From Phymorhynchus buccinoides (taxonomy: Eukaryota > Mollusca > Gastropoda > Neogastropoda > Raphitomidae), in contig CM065683.1 in the NCBI GenBank assembly GCA_017654935.2, positions 6,667,916 through 6,731,915 on the forward strand: a stretch of 64,000 nt of DNA, read 5' to 3'. Position 1 is the stretch's first letter. Each line of letters starts with the position of its first letter. Positions 49,601 to 61,670 of the stretch are shown one piece after another. The notes beneath the pieces were generated by a model. It saw only the letters and a list, made by a program, of their open reading frames with translations, ran no database searches and was not told the origin of the DNA. The position numbers and the translations under genes are program-made.

Positions 49601-52420
49601 TTTTCAATCGATTTATGAGAAAATAGCATAGCTGCCAACTTTTCCCAAACAAAATCCTGGAGGGGGGTGGGTTTGGGAGGGGGGAGCATCCAGGGGCTGC
49701 GCCCCCTGAAACTGAGAAACTTTTTTTGGTCAATTTTTTTTTATTCGTCGGAAAAGACAGTCTTCCATTTCTTCGTCTTCTCCTTTGCCTTCGGCATCGT
49801 GGCGAGGTTACTTCAATGGCGGCGTGAGACAGGCCTAAAGACCGCCAAACAAAGGATTGCAGGAGGAAGTAGCCCCCGCTTCCGACATGCGTAGTATAAA
49901 ACTCTGCTCCGCGAAGCTTCCTGAAACCCAATTTTGGTTTTCGGGTTTCATAACACTCGTTTCTGAGGTCATCTAAGCTGGAAATTTCGAAATCCGGGAG
50001 TTTCATGTGAATTCCAGGAAGACCGGGACAGGTGACAAAAACCGGGAAGCTCCCGGATTTACCGGGAGGGTTGGCAGGTATGAAATAGTGATGATGTGGT
50101 GTCCCCCACCTGATGCCTTTTCTCAACAAGCACAGACTTTAATTTTTGTGCTGAACTACTCACGTTGATGATCTGCGCGTTCTGCTCGGCCGGCAGTGAT
50201 TTGGCCGATGGTTTGCTGTGGAACAGACCGTGCAACGCTGCCATCCCGTTGGCTTTGATCACCTGCACAAACAGCAAACGACTCATTACAAATATTTATC
50301 ACCCCCTACCCCCACCCCTCACCCATCTTTCCTCTTGAAAAAAAGTACGGCATAAACAGATTCCGCAGTAGTTCTACACACCTCGAGTCTTACAAAACGT
50401 GCTTGCGTAAATTGCTAGGGTTACTTTGGTTGTTGGTCAGGGAATCCAGACCTGTTTACCCGTATAATGAACAACTTGGAATTTGCCACAGAAAAACATG
50501 GAATTTGAGAAGAAAAAAACCGGAATTCACATCGCAATGTCGCTTATTTTTGAAGTCCACGTTGCAGTACTTGCAGTGTGCATGCTCGTCTCCCAAACGC
50601 GAACTTGTTATTCCTGGCACTTTCAAATACTTTTGAGAAAACTTCTGCTTCACTTTTGGCCGTTTCACCCTATCACTGCTGTCGTTTGTCGAAGATTTCT
50701 GGCGCCTGCCGCCTGCGGTTGACTTGCCTGATGACATGTTTGGCACAAAACTACAACCCTTGCGTCTTTTCATGACAAACGGAAACAAATAATAGACGTT
50801 TTTTCAAAATCCCTGGATTTTCAGTGTTCACCCGGAATTTATTATTTTACCCAGAATTTTTGCAAACTCCCGGGATAATTCCGGCAAAAACCGGGAGGGT
50901 AAACAGGTCTGGGGAATCCTCCTAATAATAGACATGCATGTTCTGTGCATTGTAAGATCCACATAGTGTCACAGCAAGGCTAGCAATAATGAATACAAAA
51001 AATCAACATAATGGTTGCCATGGATCTCAGTGATCTGATTTGAATAAGCAACTCTCCAACAAAGAAGAAACTAGAAATGCATCGTGACACCGTTCTGTGA
51101 ATGTGTGTGTGTGAGCATGCATGTGTGTGTGTGTGAGCATGCATGTGTGTGCGTGTGAGCATGCATGTGTGTGTGTGTGAGCATGCATGTGTGTGCTTGT
51201 GAGCATGCATGTGTGTGTGTGAGCATGCATGAGTGTGCGTGTGAGCATGCATGTGTGTGCGTGTGAGCATGCATGAGTGTGCGTGTGAGCATGCATGTGT
51301 GTGCGTGTGAGCATGCATGTGTGTGTGTGTGAGCATGCATGTGTGTGCTTGTGAGCATGCATGTGTGTGTGTGAGCATGCATGAGTGTGCGTGTGAGCAT
51401 GCATGTGTGTGCGTGTGAGCATGCATGTGTGTGTGTGTGAGCATGTGCATGAGTGTGCGTGTGAGCATGCATGAGTGTGCGTGTGAGCATGCATGTGTGT
51501 GCGTGTGAGCATGCATGTGTGTGTGTGTGAGCATGCATGTGTGTGTGTGTGAGCATGCATGTGTGTGTGTGTGAGCATGCATGTGTGTGTGTGTGAGCAT
51601 GCATGTGTGTGCTTGTGAGCATGCATGTGTGAGTGTGAGCATGCATGAGTGTGCGTGTGAGCATGCATGAGTGTGCGTGTGAGCATGCATGTGTGTGCGT
51701 GTGAGCATGCATGTGTGTGTGTGTGAGCATGCATGTGTGTGTGTGTGAGCATGCATGAGTGTGCGTGTGAGCATGCATGTGTGTGCGTGTGAGCATGCAT
51801 GTGTGTGTGTGTGAGCATGCATGTGTGTGCGTGTGAGCATGCATGTGTGTGTGTGTGAGCATGCATGAGTGTGCGTGTGAGCATGCATGAGTGTGCGTGT
51901 GAGCATGCATGTGTGTACGTGTGAGCATGCATGTGTGTGTGTGTGAGCATGCATGTGTGTGTGTGTGAGCATGCATGAGTGTGCGTGTGAGCATGCATGT
52001 GTGTGCGTGTGAGCATGCATGTGTGTGTGTGTGAGCATGCATGTGTGTGCGTGTGAGCATGCATGTGTGTGTGTGTGAGCATGCATGAGTGTGCGTGTGA
52101 GCATGCATGAGTGTGCGTGTGAGCATGCATGTGTGTACGTGTGAGCAGCATGTGTGTGTGTGTGAGCATGCATGTGTGCGTGTGAGCATGCATGTGTGTG
52201 CGTGTGAGCATGCATGTGTGTGCGTGTGAGCATGCATGTGTGTGTGTGTGAGCATGCATGTGTGTGTGTGTGAGCATGCATGTGTGTGTGTGTGAGCATG
52301 CATGTGTGTGTGTGTGAGCATGCATGTGTGTGTGTGTGAGCATGCATGTGTGTGCGTGTTTAAACAAACATGTAATATGAAAATGAACCCAGTCTGCAAC
52401 ATGATCTAAACTTTGCTCTG

Positions 52421-52455
<35 letters not shown>

Positions 52456-54401
52456 GTGCCTGTCTGTCTGTCTGTCTGTCTGTCTGTGTGCCTGTCTGTC
52501 TGTCTGTCTGTGTGCCTGTCTGTCTGTGTGCCTGCGCGCAAATGTGCATGAATACATTTTTGTGCGTCTTTAATCAAGCATCTAGTGTGAAAACGTAAAC
52601 TAGACAGTCAGGCGTCAGAATAGTCTGAAGTCCAATCCTCTGAAAACCGCGGTAAAAGGGCCATCAAGGCCCCAGACTGAAGAGGGACAACACTGAAATC
52701 AGTTCTGAACACCACCCAAAAGGCTTAATATAGTGAGAAATCACTTTTAAAATGCAATTTAACACAAAGGATAACACTCAATAAAAAGGCAAAACCTCTA
52801 ACAAGAGAAGCCAATCCTGTGTCAGAAATTCTTAATCCTCTGAAATCCTCTGACAATTCTGATGCCTGAGACTGCAGCATAATCCGCACGTTGCAGCTAT
52901 CCACAAAACAGGAAGAAAACTAGAAACGAGACCCTTCAAATTACAAGGCTGTACCGGTTTGTTGATGAACATGAGCTTCAGCACGTTCTCGCAGGCCTTC
53001 ATGACCTCCCTCTGCGGGAAGGAGCCCATCACGTCCTGCAGCAGGTTGAGCACATGCAGCAGGTCCATGTCCGACGCTCCTGGAAACACCCACACAAAAT
53101 ACAATAGGAATTGTTCGGAAATAATTAGCCCTTTCGCCGCCAGCCATTTTTCAGCCAAAATATACCATTAAACTTAACTGGATACAGAAAAAAAAAAGTC
53201 TGCAATATTGCTAATTCCTCTGTGACATGTATGACATTAGGCCTATCCTTACCTCCCAGAATTAAGAAAATAGGGTCTTTGGATAACAGGCCCTGATTTG
53301 ATGCCTTTCAGTGACATGGGTGTTGAACCATTGTGGTGCATAAATGCGACATTGGCGGTGAAAGAGCTTAAGGGGAGTAATTTCGTGGTTTTTTCGTTTT
53401 CTGGTTTTTTTGTCTTACCCTGGCTTAAAGACTCCAGGGATCATCCCAACAGTCAAAGCACTTGAACACTATGGTACAAATGCACCAGCTAGGGATGAGA
53501 ACATTACGTGTGTGACCGTTTTTGATTACGCCGCCATGTGGGCAGCCACACTCTGACTTCGGAGGAGTGTGTAGGAGTGATCTTGCCTAATTCAATCAGT
53601 CAAACAGGGAAAGTCACTCTACCATCAGCTCTCGTAGCCTATTGACTCATGTGTTTGAGCAGACATACAGCTCTTAGAACACTGTGCGTCATTAAAAAAA
53701 TGTATGTCATTTATATTTTTACGTCACATTTTGCAAGTTTTATCAGTTTGTGGCTACTAAACACCCTCTAATTTTTCTAAAATAATGTTTGCAAGTCGCT
53801 GACTGGCATCCTGCGGTTTCAAGCTTCGACGCCATTGTTGCATTATTGCTATGGTGTTTGACCAAATAATGAAGGTAAACAACTCTAATTTTCACGAAAT
53901 GCTCTCCCCTAGTTTTTTTTCCCGAAAATCATCTATTGACGCACAGAGACTTTGTTTTTTGTGGGGGGGTTTTGCAGGTAATATCACAAGTCAAGTTTAT
54001 ACAAGAAAATGAAGAACACAAACGCCCATATTCTAGTTTGCAGCGAATTTTCAAGTGTCTTACATACACAATTTTCTTCAGGCCCTATTGTGACACTATG
54101 TCAAGTTTATACTGGATTTTTTGGGGGTAAAGCAAACTGCATGCAGGAAAAAGGAAAACACGGCCTACAATCATGTGGGGAGGCGTAGTGGGCACAGGCA
54201 TACATACACACAGATATGCAGACATGCGCACACGTACACACACACACACGCCACGCACACAACATATTTGTATCCAGAACTCTTCAGCACAGACATTATA
54301 CTGAAAAACAAAAATCATGACTTAGGTATTAGGCACTTTACAGTCACAGAGGCGTCTCTGTTGCCACTGGGCTTAACGCGTGCTAAGTGCATGGGCACAC
54401 G

Positions 54402-54432
<31 letters not shown>

Positions 54433-57400
54433 TCCACGTTCAGACCGCAAGGCCTAGTGCAAAGTGAGAGGAAAAATCCCCTGTACCCAGGTTCGAACTC
54501 GGGTTTACTTGACACGAGGCGAACGCGCTACCACTGTGCCACTCTACACTCTGATCATCGCACATAACACAACAAAGAGGCGTACCCAGTTTCCCGCTGT
54601 TCTTGATGGCGCTGACGCAGAACTCTGCGGTGGGGATGGAGGCGGGGTGAGGGGAGGAGGGATCAGGGGAGCTAACCAGCACCATCTTCACCGCCTGCCG
54701 CGCTGCCTTCCTCACCTGGAGGTACACAACACATCACAATTAATCAATCAATCAATAACTCATTCGCATCGCTAACTCATTCGTATCGCAACGATTTTGA
54801 ATTATTCCAAAAAAACCTCACAAATCACTCCAACCATGCACACAAACAAAACGTTCATGTTTTGTACAAATAGTTACCCCACCTTCTGGAAGTTCTATGC
54901 TTGTAACTTCCTCTAATTCTGTCACTCTCTTTGACTCTGCCTTTTCCACTTTTTTTTTACTGTCATCTGCTATATTTCTATCTCACTGGTCCATTCTCCT
55001 ACTTTTTTCCCATAAATTCTTCCAAAGATTTCTTCAGCCGAAGTCGGACATGCAGGGCCTAACTATTTCTTAGTTAGGCACATAACGGCAGCATGACGCA
55101 TCTACGCTCATAATATTATGACAGGAAACTGTCTGAGCGAACGAAGAAGAAGAAGAAGAAGAATAACCTTAACTCATTCGCATACCAACGATTTTGAATT
55201 ATTCCAAAAAAACTCACAAATCACTCCAGCCATACACACAAACAAAACATACATAAACAAAAGGAGAAATGAAAGAAGATTACAGGGTTTTTACTTCAGG
55301 TTTAGACATAGGGAAGTGGTAGATCAGACTATTTTCAATATATAGACTTTATATAGAAAAAACTCTCTACACCGATTGGTTTCCCCACAACGAACCACTA
55401 CAAAAGCAAAGTCAAAATTGTGGTCTAAGGGAGCGAAGCGAGTTTAGAAGTGACCAAGGTGCACACAGATTTACTTCCCTTGAAGCAAATGCATCAAATT
55501 GACAGCAATCTATTAATCCCGCACATATATGGCTGGAACGACTTGAGTGAGCTAACGATCCCTGAGGAAATGACACAGCACATTCACAGGCTCGATAAAC
55601 AAAAAGTACAGTAGAACCTCCCTTACAAGACTCCCTCCCACATAAGACCTACTTCTCTGAGACATTGCCCTTCTTTGTAAGTATGGAAGTTCAGTTTAAC
55701 GTCGCGTATCGGCTTTCGCCATGTACGACGGGCTGAACAAACCAACCAAGGTACAGTGGAATCCGTTTAATTGGCCATCGGATAATTGGCCAAAGCCGCT
55801 TAATCGGCCAATTTCCTCTGGAACGGAATTTTTTCTTCTTAAGCATGTGTTATTTTGTTCGTTTTTACGGCCAAAGCTGAAATCTTCAATTTCGCTTTAT
55901 TGGCCACTTTTTCTCTCTAATTTTTCCTCTTTACCCCTTTTTGAGAGGGAGAACAACAGAGGCAGACAAACTGACAACACGCTTTTGACGTTTACATGGT
56001 TGAGTGTGAAGTTGGAAGGTGAGCTGTTGTCAATTGAAAGACCCTGCATGGCGGTAAAATCACTCAAGAAAACCAAATCATTGTCTTTTACTCGTGCTTC
56101 TGTCAAGTTATAGGATTAATAAACACACACACACACACATCACAAAAAGGGAAAGAATTTGAATTTGAACTGCAACATTTAATTTTGACGTCATTGCTTT
56201 TGACTTGCATAATTGCGTCATACAGTATCTCGATGTTCGTTTTATCGGCCGATTCGCTTTATCAGCCATATTTTTCCTGGTACCAAAAGTGGCCGATTAA
56301 GCGGATTCCACTGTATAAACAAAAATTTATGTTCCTGAATCACTGTCTTAGCCAAAAGGCTGAGAAGCGATCAGAATTAAAGTTGTAAGTATTAAAATTG
56401 CCCCCCTTATATAGACCCCTCCTTTATAAGACCTCATTTTGGATGATATTTGAAGGTCTTATAAGGGAGGTACCACTGTACTAAAAGTAAAACACGTATT
56501 ACCGTATTTTTTTCTGGAAAATAAGGCGATACTTTTCTCCTTACGATATGAACACAGGTGCAACTACACCAAATGAAAAAACCTGAAAGGCCGGGGGCCG
56601 GGGGTAATGTCCCCCTGCAGCTGAAGCAAAAATTGTAGAAATGATGGTATTTTAGTTTGCTTTTTCCACAATTTATACAAATGCTTATTTTAAAATGTTT
56701 GAAAAATACAGCAGACACACAAAGATCTTGTTTGACAAATTTTAAAAAAAAAGGAACTTCCTTTTCTGGTAACATTCAAAAACAGGAAATCCTTGAATGC
56801 CAGGAAAAGTTGCACCCATGTATGAAAGAGTAAGAAAACATAACCACGAAATCTGAAATATGGGTAACATTTTAGGGGTGCAAAGGTGCGCTTTATAGTC
56901 AGAAAAATACGGCATACATAAATTGAACATCACAGAGGAACTGGCAAAAGCATGTGACATCATCAAACAAACAATGCACTAAAAAACAAAAAACAAAAAA
57001 ACAAGCACCCAACAACAATGCACTAGAAAAATTCTTTGTAGCATTCGCAATGCCACTGGGACCCTCTATCCCGCCTCTAGGACCCTCTGTACTGTAAGTA
57101 AAGGAGTCTTGCTGGTGGAACTGTTCACCCAGGCACCCCTTGTTTTGCGGGACAATTAGAGCCCTGTACAGACACACACACACACCCCAGGGCTCCCAGG
57201 GACCCCCATTTGGGGGTCTATGAAGCATTAAAATTCTAAAGGACCCTCTAAAAGAATGTGCAGGGGGTACCAGGGATGCACTAGAAACATTCTTTTTAGC
57301 ATTCGCAATGGCCCACTGGGACCTTCTAGCCCGCCTCTAGGACCCTCTGTACTGTAAGTGAAGGAGTCCCTGGGACCCCTTGTTTTGCGGGACGATTGGG

Positions 57401-60400
57401 AACCCTGCACACACACACACATACCCGGGGTTTGTTGGTGAGGGTGTAGTGGAGGATGGCTTGGAAGGTCTTGCTGGTGGAGCACACACACACACACACA
57501 CACCAGGGCTCCCAGGGACCCCCATTTGGGGGTCTATGAAGCACTAACATTCTACAGGACCCTCTAAAAGAATGTGCAGGGATGCACTAGAAACATTCTT
57601 TTTAGCATTCGCAATGCCACTGGGACCTTCTATCCCGCCTCTAGGACCCTGGAACCCCTTGCTTTGTGGGCACCTACCCTGGGCTTGTTGGTGAGGGTGT
57701 AGTGGAGCACGGCCTGGAAGGTCTTGCTGGTGGAACTGTTCACCCAGGCAGCCACCTCCTGAGCCTTCAGCACTACGGCCAGCATCACCAGCAACTGACC
57801 AACACACAACAGCGTATTTTACGGAACACAATGGTGGATTTTGATTAATCCTACTATCTATTTTAATTTGATACTTACCAACACTCAAAACAACTGCATT
57901 AGCCTAAAACAACCTGGAACCTTACCCTAGCACATAGCTAAAACGAAACTAGCCCAAGGGAATGCACCCATACTGCGGGGAGTAGAGGGAGTGACTCCCC
58001 TTACATCCGGGTATGACGCGCACCCTTGTGGCGCCGGATATGACATTCATAAAATTTGACAGCCCCGCATCAGGAGGGAGGCTGGGAGGGTACAGCCAAG
58101 AAAAAGAGGAAAACAACAAGCTATGTAAAGGAACGAACCCACCAAGAAAAGCTCAATTCAAAGGCGGAGTAGAGCAGGCCCAGGTGTGAAAGCTACGCTG
58201 GAAAATTTAAGAATGTCATCCGGCGCCACACGGGTGCGCGTCATACCCGGATGTAAGGGGAGTCACTCCCTCTACTCCCCGCGGTATGCGTGCATGCCCT
58301 TGGGCTAGTTTCGTTTTAGCTATGTGCTAGGGTAAGGTTCCAGGTTGTTTTAGGCTAATGCAGTTGTTTTGAGTGTTGGTACAGTATGATTAAATTAGAT
58401 TGGTAGATTTTTTATTAATCTTACTATCTATTCTAACTAAATACTTACCAACACTCAAAACAATAGCATATTCTTTTACCAACCTGGAACCCATACCATA
58501 GTATATAGAAAAAGGAAAGTAGCAAAGGGCCGCTACTCTCGTCACACACACAGAGACAGACACAGACACACACACCACAACAGACATAAATACACACTTT
58601 TTATATATACATATTTTCTTCTTTGTCATTTATTTATTCATTTATTTGATTGTGCTCTCCCCAAAGTCTTCCGTTGGCGTTTATACAGCGGAACCTCCCT
58701 TATAAGACCTTTAAAAAAAAGGGCGAAAATGGTGTTTTACGTCCTCTTGGTCTGAATCAGACACATATGGGACATTTGTAAATACAAATATGGTGGGAGT
58801 ACGAAACCAGTAAAGTCCCGATTTTTTAAATTAATACAGATAGGTGTAGCGGTAACCACGCCTCGGTTAAACCTCATCGACTATGGCACCGCTACAAGTA
58901 TTTTTTAACTGAAAAATGACCTTAAAAAACCAAAATGAGGTCTTATAAGGGAGGGGTCTTATAAGGGAAGTAATTTTAATGCTTACAAAGAAGGGCAATG
59001 TCTCAGAGAAGCAGGTCTTATGTGGGAGGGAGTCTTATAATGGGAGGTCTTATAAGGGTAGTTCCACTGTACCAGAATTGGGTGTCTGCCAACGTACTTG
59101 ATGCAGATGCAGACTGTTGGTATTTGCATCATACATCGGCAACAGTCAAATAATTCATAAGACCACAAGCACAAACATACCGTAAAAACTGGACTATAAG
59201 AGTAAAACGCATCCCTTAAATTGACAAAATAAAGTATTTACTCACATATAAGCCGCACCAGTTTATAAGCCGCAGAGAAAATTGTATGTGCACAAAGCAA
59301 CACAAATATAGAAATTCTCATATCAGAACATGAATCTTAACTGTTCTCAGACACTTTATATGAGATTTGAATCTATTGATTACCAAAACCAGTTCTGAGT
59401 CTAAAGAAGCTCAAAATAGGCTAAAGAATGTGGCCAGAAACAGATTTAATCATGCTGATAGTTCTGAGTCTAAAGAATCTCAAAATAGGCTAAAGAATGT
59501 GGCCAGAAACAGATGTAATCATTCTGATAAATGTAGAATGGTAAAAAAAAATCCACAGATAAGCCGCACCAGTCTAAAAGCCGCATGGGCCAAAGTTGAG
59601 TAAACAAGTAGCGGCTTATAGTCCGCATTTTACAGTACACCCCCCGGCACCTCCTCCTGGCATATGTGCGTCATACATTGACAACAATTGTCAAGCCATT
59701 TACAGTTGCTGTGTGTTTCACATTCGTGCATGCAACTTACCGACTTTAGCAGGGTGGTGTGTTCAGAATCAGCATAATCCTCGGCGCATTTCCCGATGTT
59801 TTCCAACAGTAGCTTGGAAATCTCGGGAAACCTTCGTTTCAAAGTTGATGCCGGAATCCTGTAAAATGTTGATTTAAACAATTTATCAACAAATAACAAA
59901 ACATTGAATAAGAAACCGTTTATTAAATCTTTTCCATAAATTTAGAACAAAGTCATCAACAAAAAAGCACTGGAATTTTCAAACATCAAATTGTGAAATT
60001 AGAAAACCTTGTATCTCAATTTTGGTAGTTTTGAGAAAAAAAAACAAAAAACTGTTTAAAAAATTAACCGCGTTGACCACAATTGATTAACTATGTTGAA
60101 TATGTTGTTCAAGACATTGCGAGTTTAGTCCTACATTTTGCTAAAATTACTTTTAAAATATTTTTTTAGACTTGAAAAGAACGAAGATACGAGGTTTGTG
60201 TCCTTAACTAGATCTGAATTTGGGGCTTACAAGTTTTTCTTCTATTTTCACCTCATTTACCCCAGATAGAAAGTCGTTAGAGATACTACGAGCTTTTGGT
60301 GGAAGGTGGCGGGGAAAATGAGATAGCTGACTATGTATCTAACTCCAAAAATTGAAATACGAGGTTTTTGAATTTCACCGACGATATGATCAATGGCAAA

Positions 60401-61587
60401 TCTTACATTAGACACTTAACTGTTAAAGGGCAGTCACACTGCATACAGTTTGATCCCAAGGCGATCCGATTGTGACGATGTCTGCGAGTCATGATTCACG
60501 TGAAATGCTTCCGTCCAAAAATAATTATATTTTCATTCACTGTACTCATGCAGACCCCACTACACGAATCCAATAAAATGTCTGATACAAAAATACAGAT
60601 ATTTCATCAGGTTCGTGTACTACAAATATAGTGAGAAAAAAACTACCAAGTAGGATTTTGTCAGATTCATTTAGAAGTAGAATTTCCACATGAATCATGC
60701 CTGACAAATAACATGTTCAAATCTGTTCCTGGCGCATAAACTCAAGGCCACATTTTTTTTAAAGAAGATGAGTTTTTGCAAGAAACACGTCGAGATCACC
60801 AGAAAGACAGCCTTTTCAAGGATCGGAACACTCACTTTGCTCTGGTTTCCTAGAAATTAAACCGTCAAAACGGTGATTCCTCCTTGGCGGAGATGCCGGA
60901 GAGATAAGCCATTTGGATGGGGTGGGTGGAGGTCACTCATTGTGGTTGAAGCTTTTTCTCTTTTGTACTGTAGTGCAGTAAAAAAAAAAAACTGAAGCTA
61001 TTTCCTTGGTTGTGAGCGAAACTCTTTTAGATAAACTGCATAAAATTTTAAAAAAACATAAACAAAAAGGCTTGTAATTGTATTGCGAACAAATTTGTGC
61101 AAACAATTTGGTTGCCATTACAAAAGAGACGGCACACGCCTTCTCTTTCAGTTAAATAATTTGACTTCCAGCACCTCCGCCAAGGATAAATCGCCAATTT
61201 GACAGTTTGATTTCTAGGAAACCAGAGCAAAGTGAGTGTTGCGATCTCTGTAAAATGGTGTTTTCACGGTGATCTCGATGTGTTTCTTGCAAAAAACTAA
61301 TCCGTCAGGGTCCACCTTTAACATGCTTACAAAACAGTACGTGTCTCTGAACACTACTCACGCTTTAACAGCCATATTCATCAACACGGCTCCAGACGTC
61401 GCCCCTTCCAAAGTCTTGGCTGTCTCCATGTATGTCATCTAGGAAAATAGTTATTAGGTATTAGGTACTTTATAGTCACAGAGGCGTCTCTGTGAAATTC
61501 GGGTTGCTCCCACCTGGAGAGCACGTCGCAGCCATCGCAGCCTATCTTTTTTTTGGCATGCGATTTTTGTGTGACTGATGAGGAAGG

Positions 61588-61670
<83 letters not shown>

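Larger units (their letters stand above)
57000..57668. repeat. Tandem MITE-plus-exon-fragment duplication
   Basis: Three CAGGGCTCCC-family MITEs (about 57018-57166, 57188-57407, 57504-57655), separated by CA runs and exon e5 fragments, abut the true exon e5. Confidence 0.84.

Noticed and set aside
51027..52577. Minus-strand open frames of 440-516 residues
   Set aside because: They are translations of the 22-bp satellite and the TGTC tract in three frames (HTHACS-type repeats). No start context, splice site or non-repeat sequence supports a gene.
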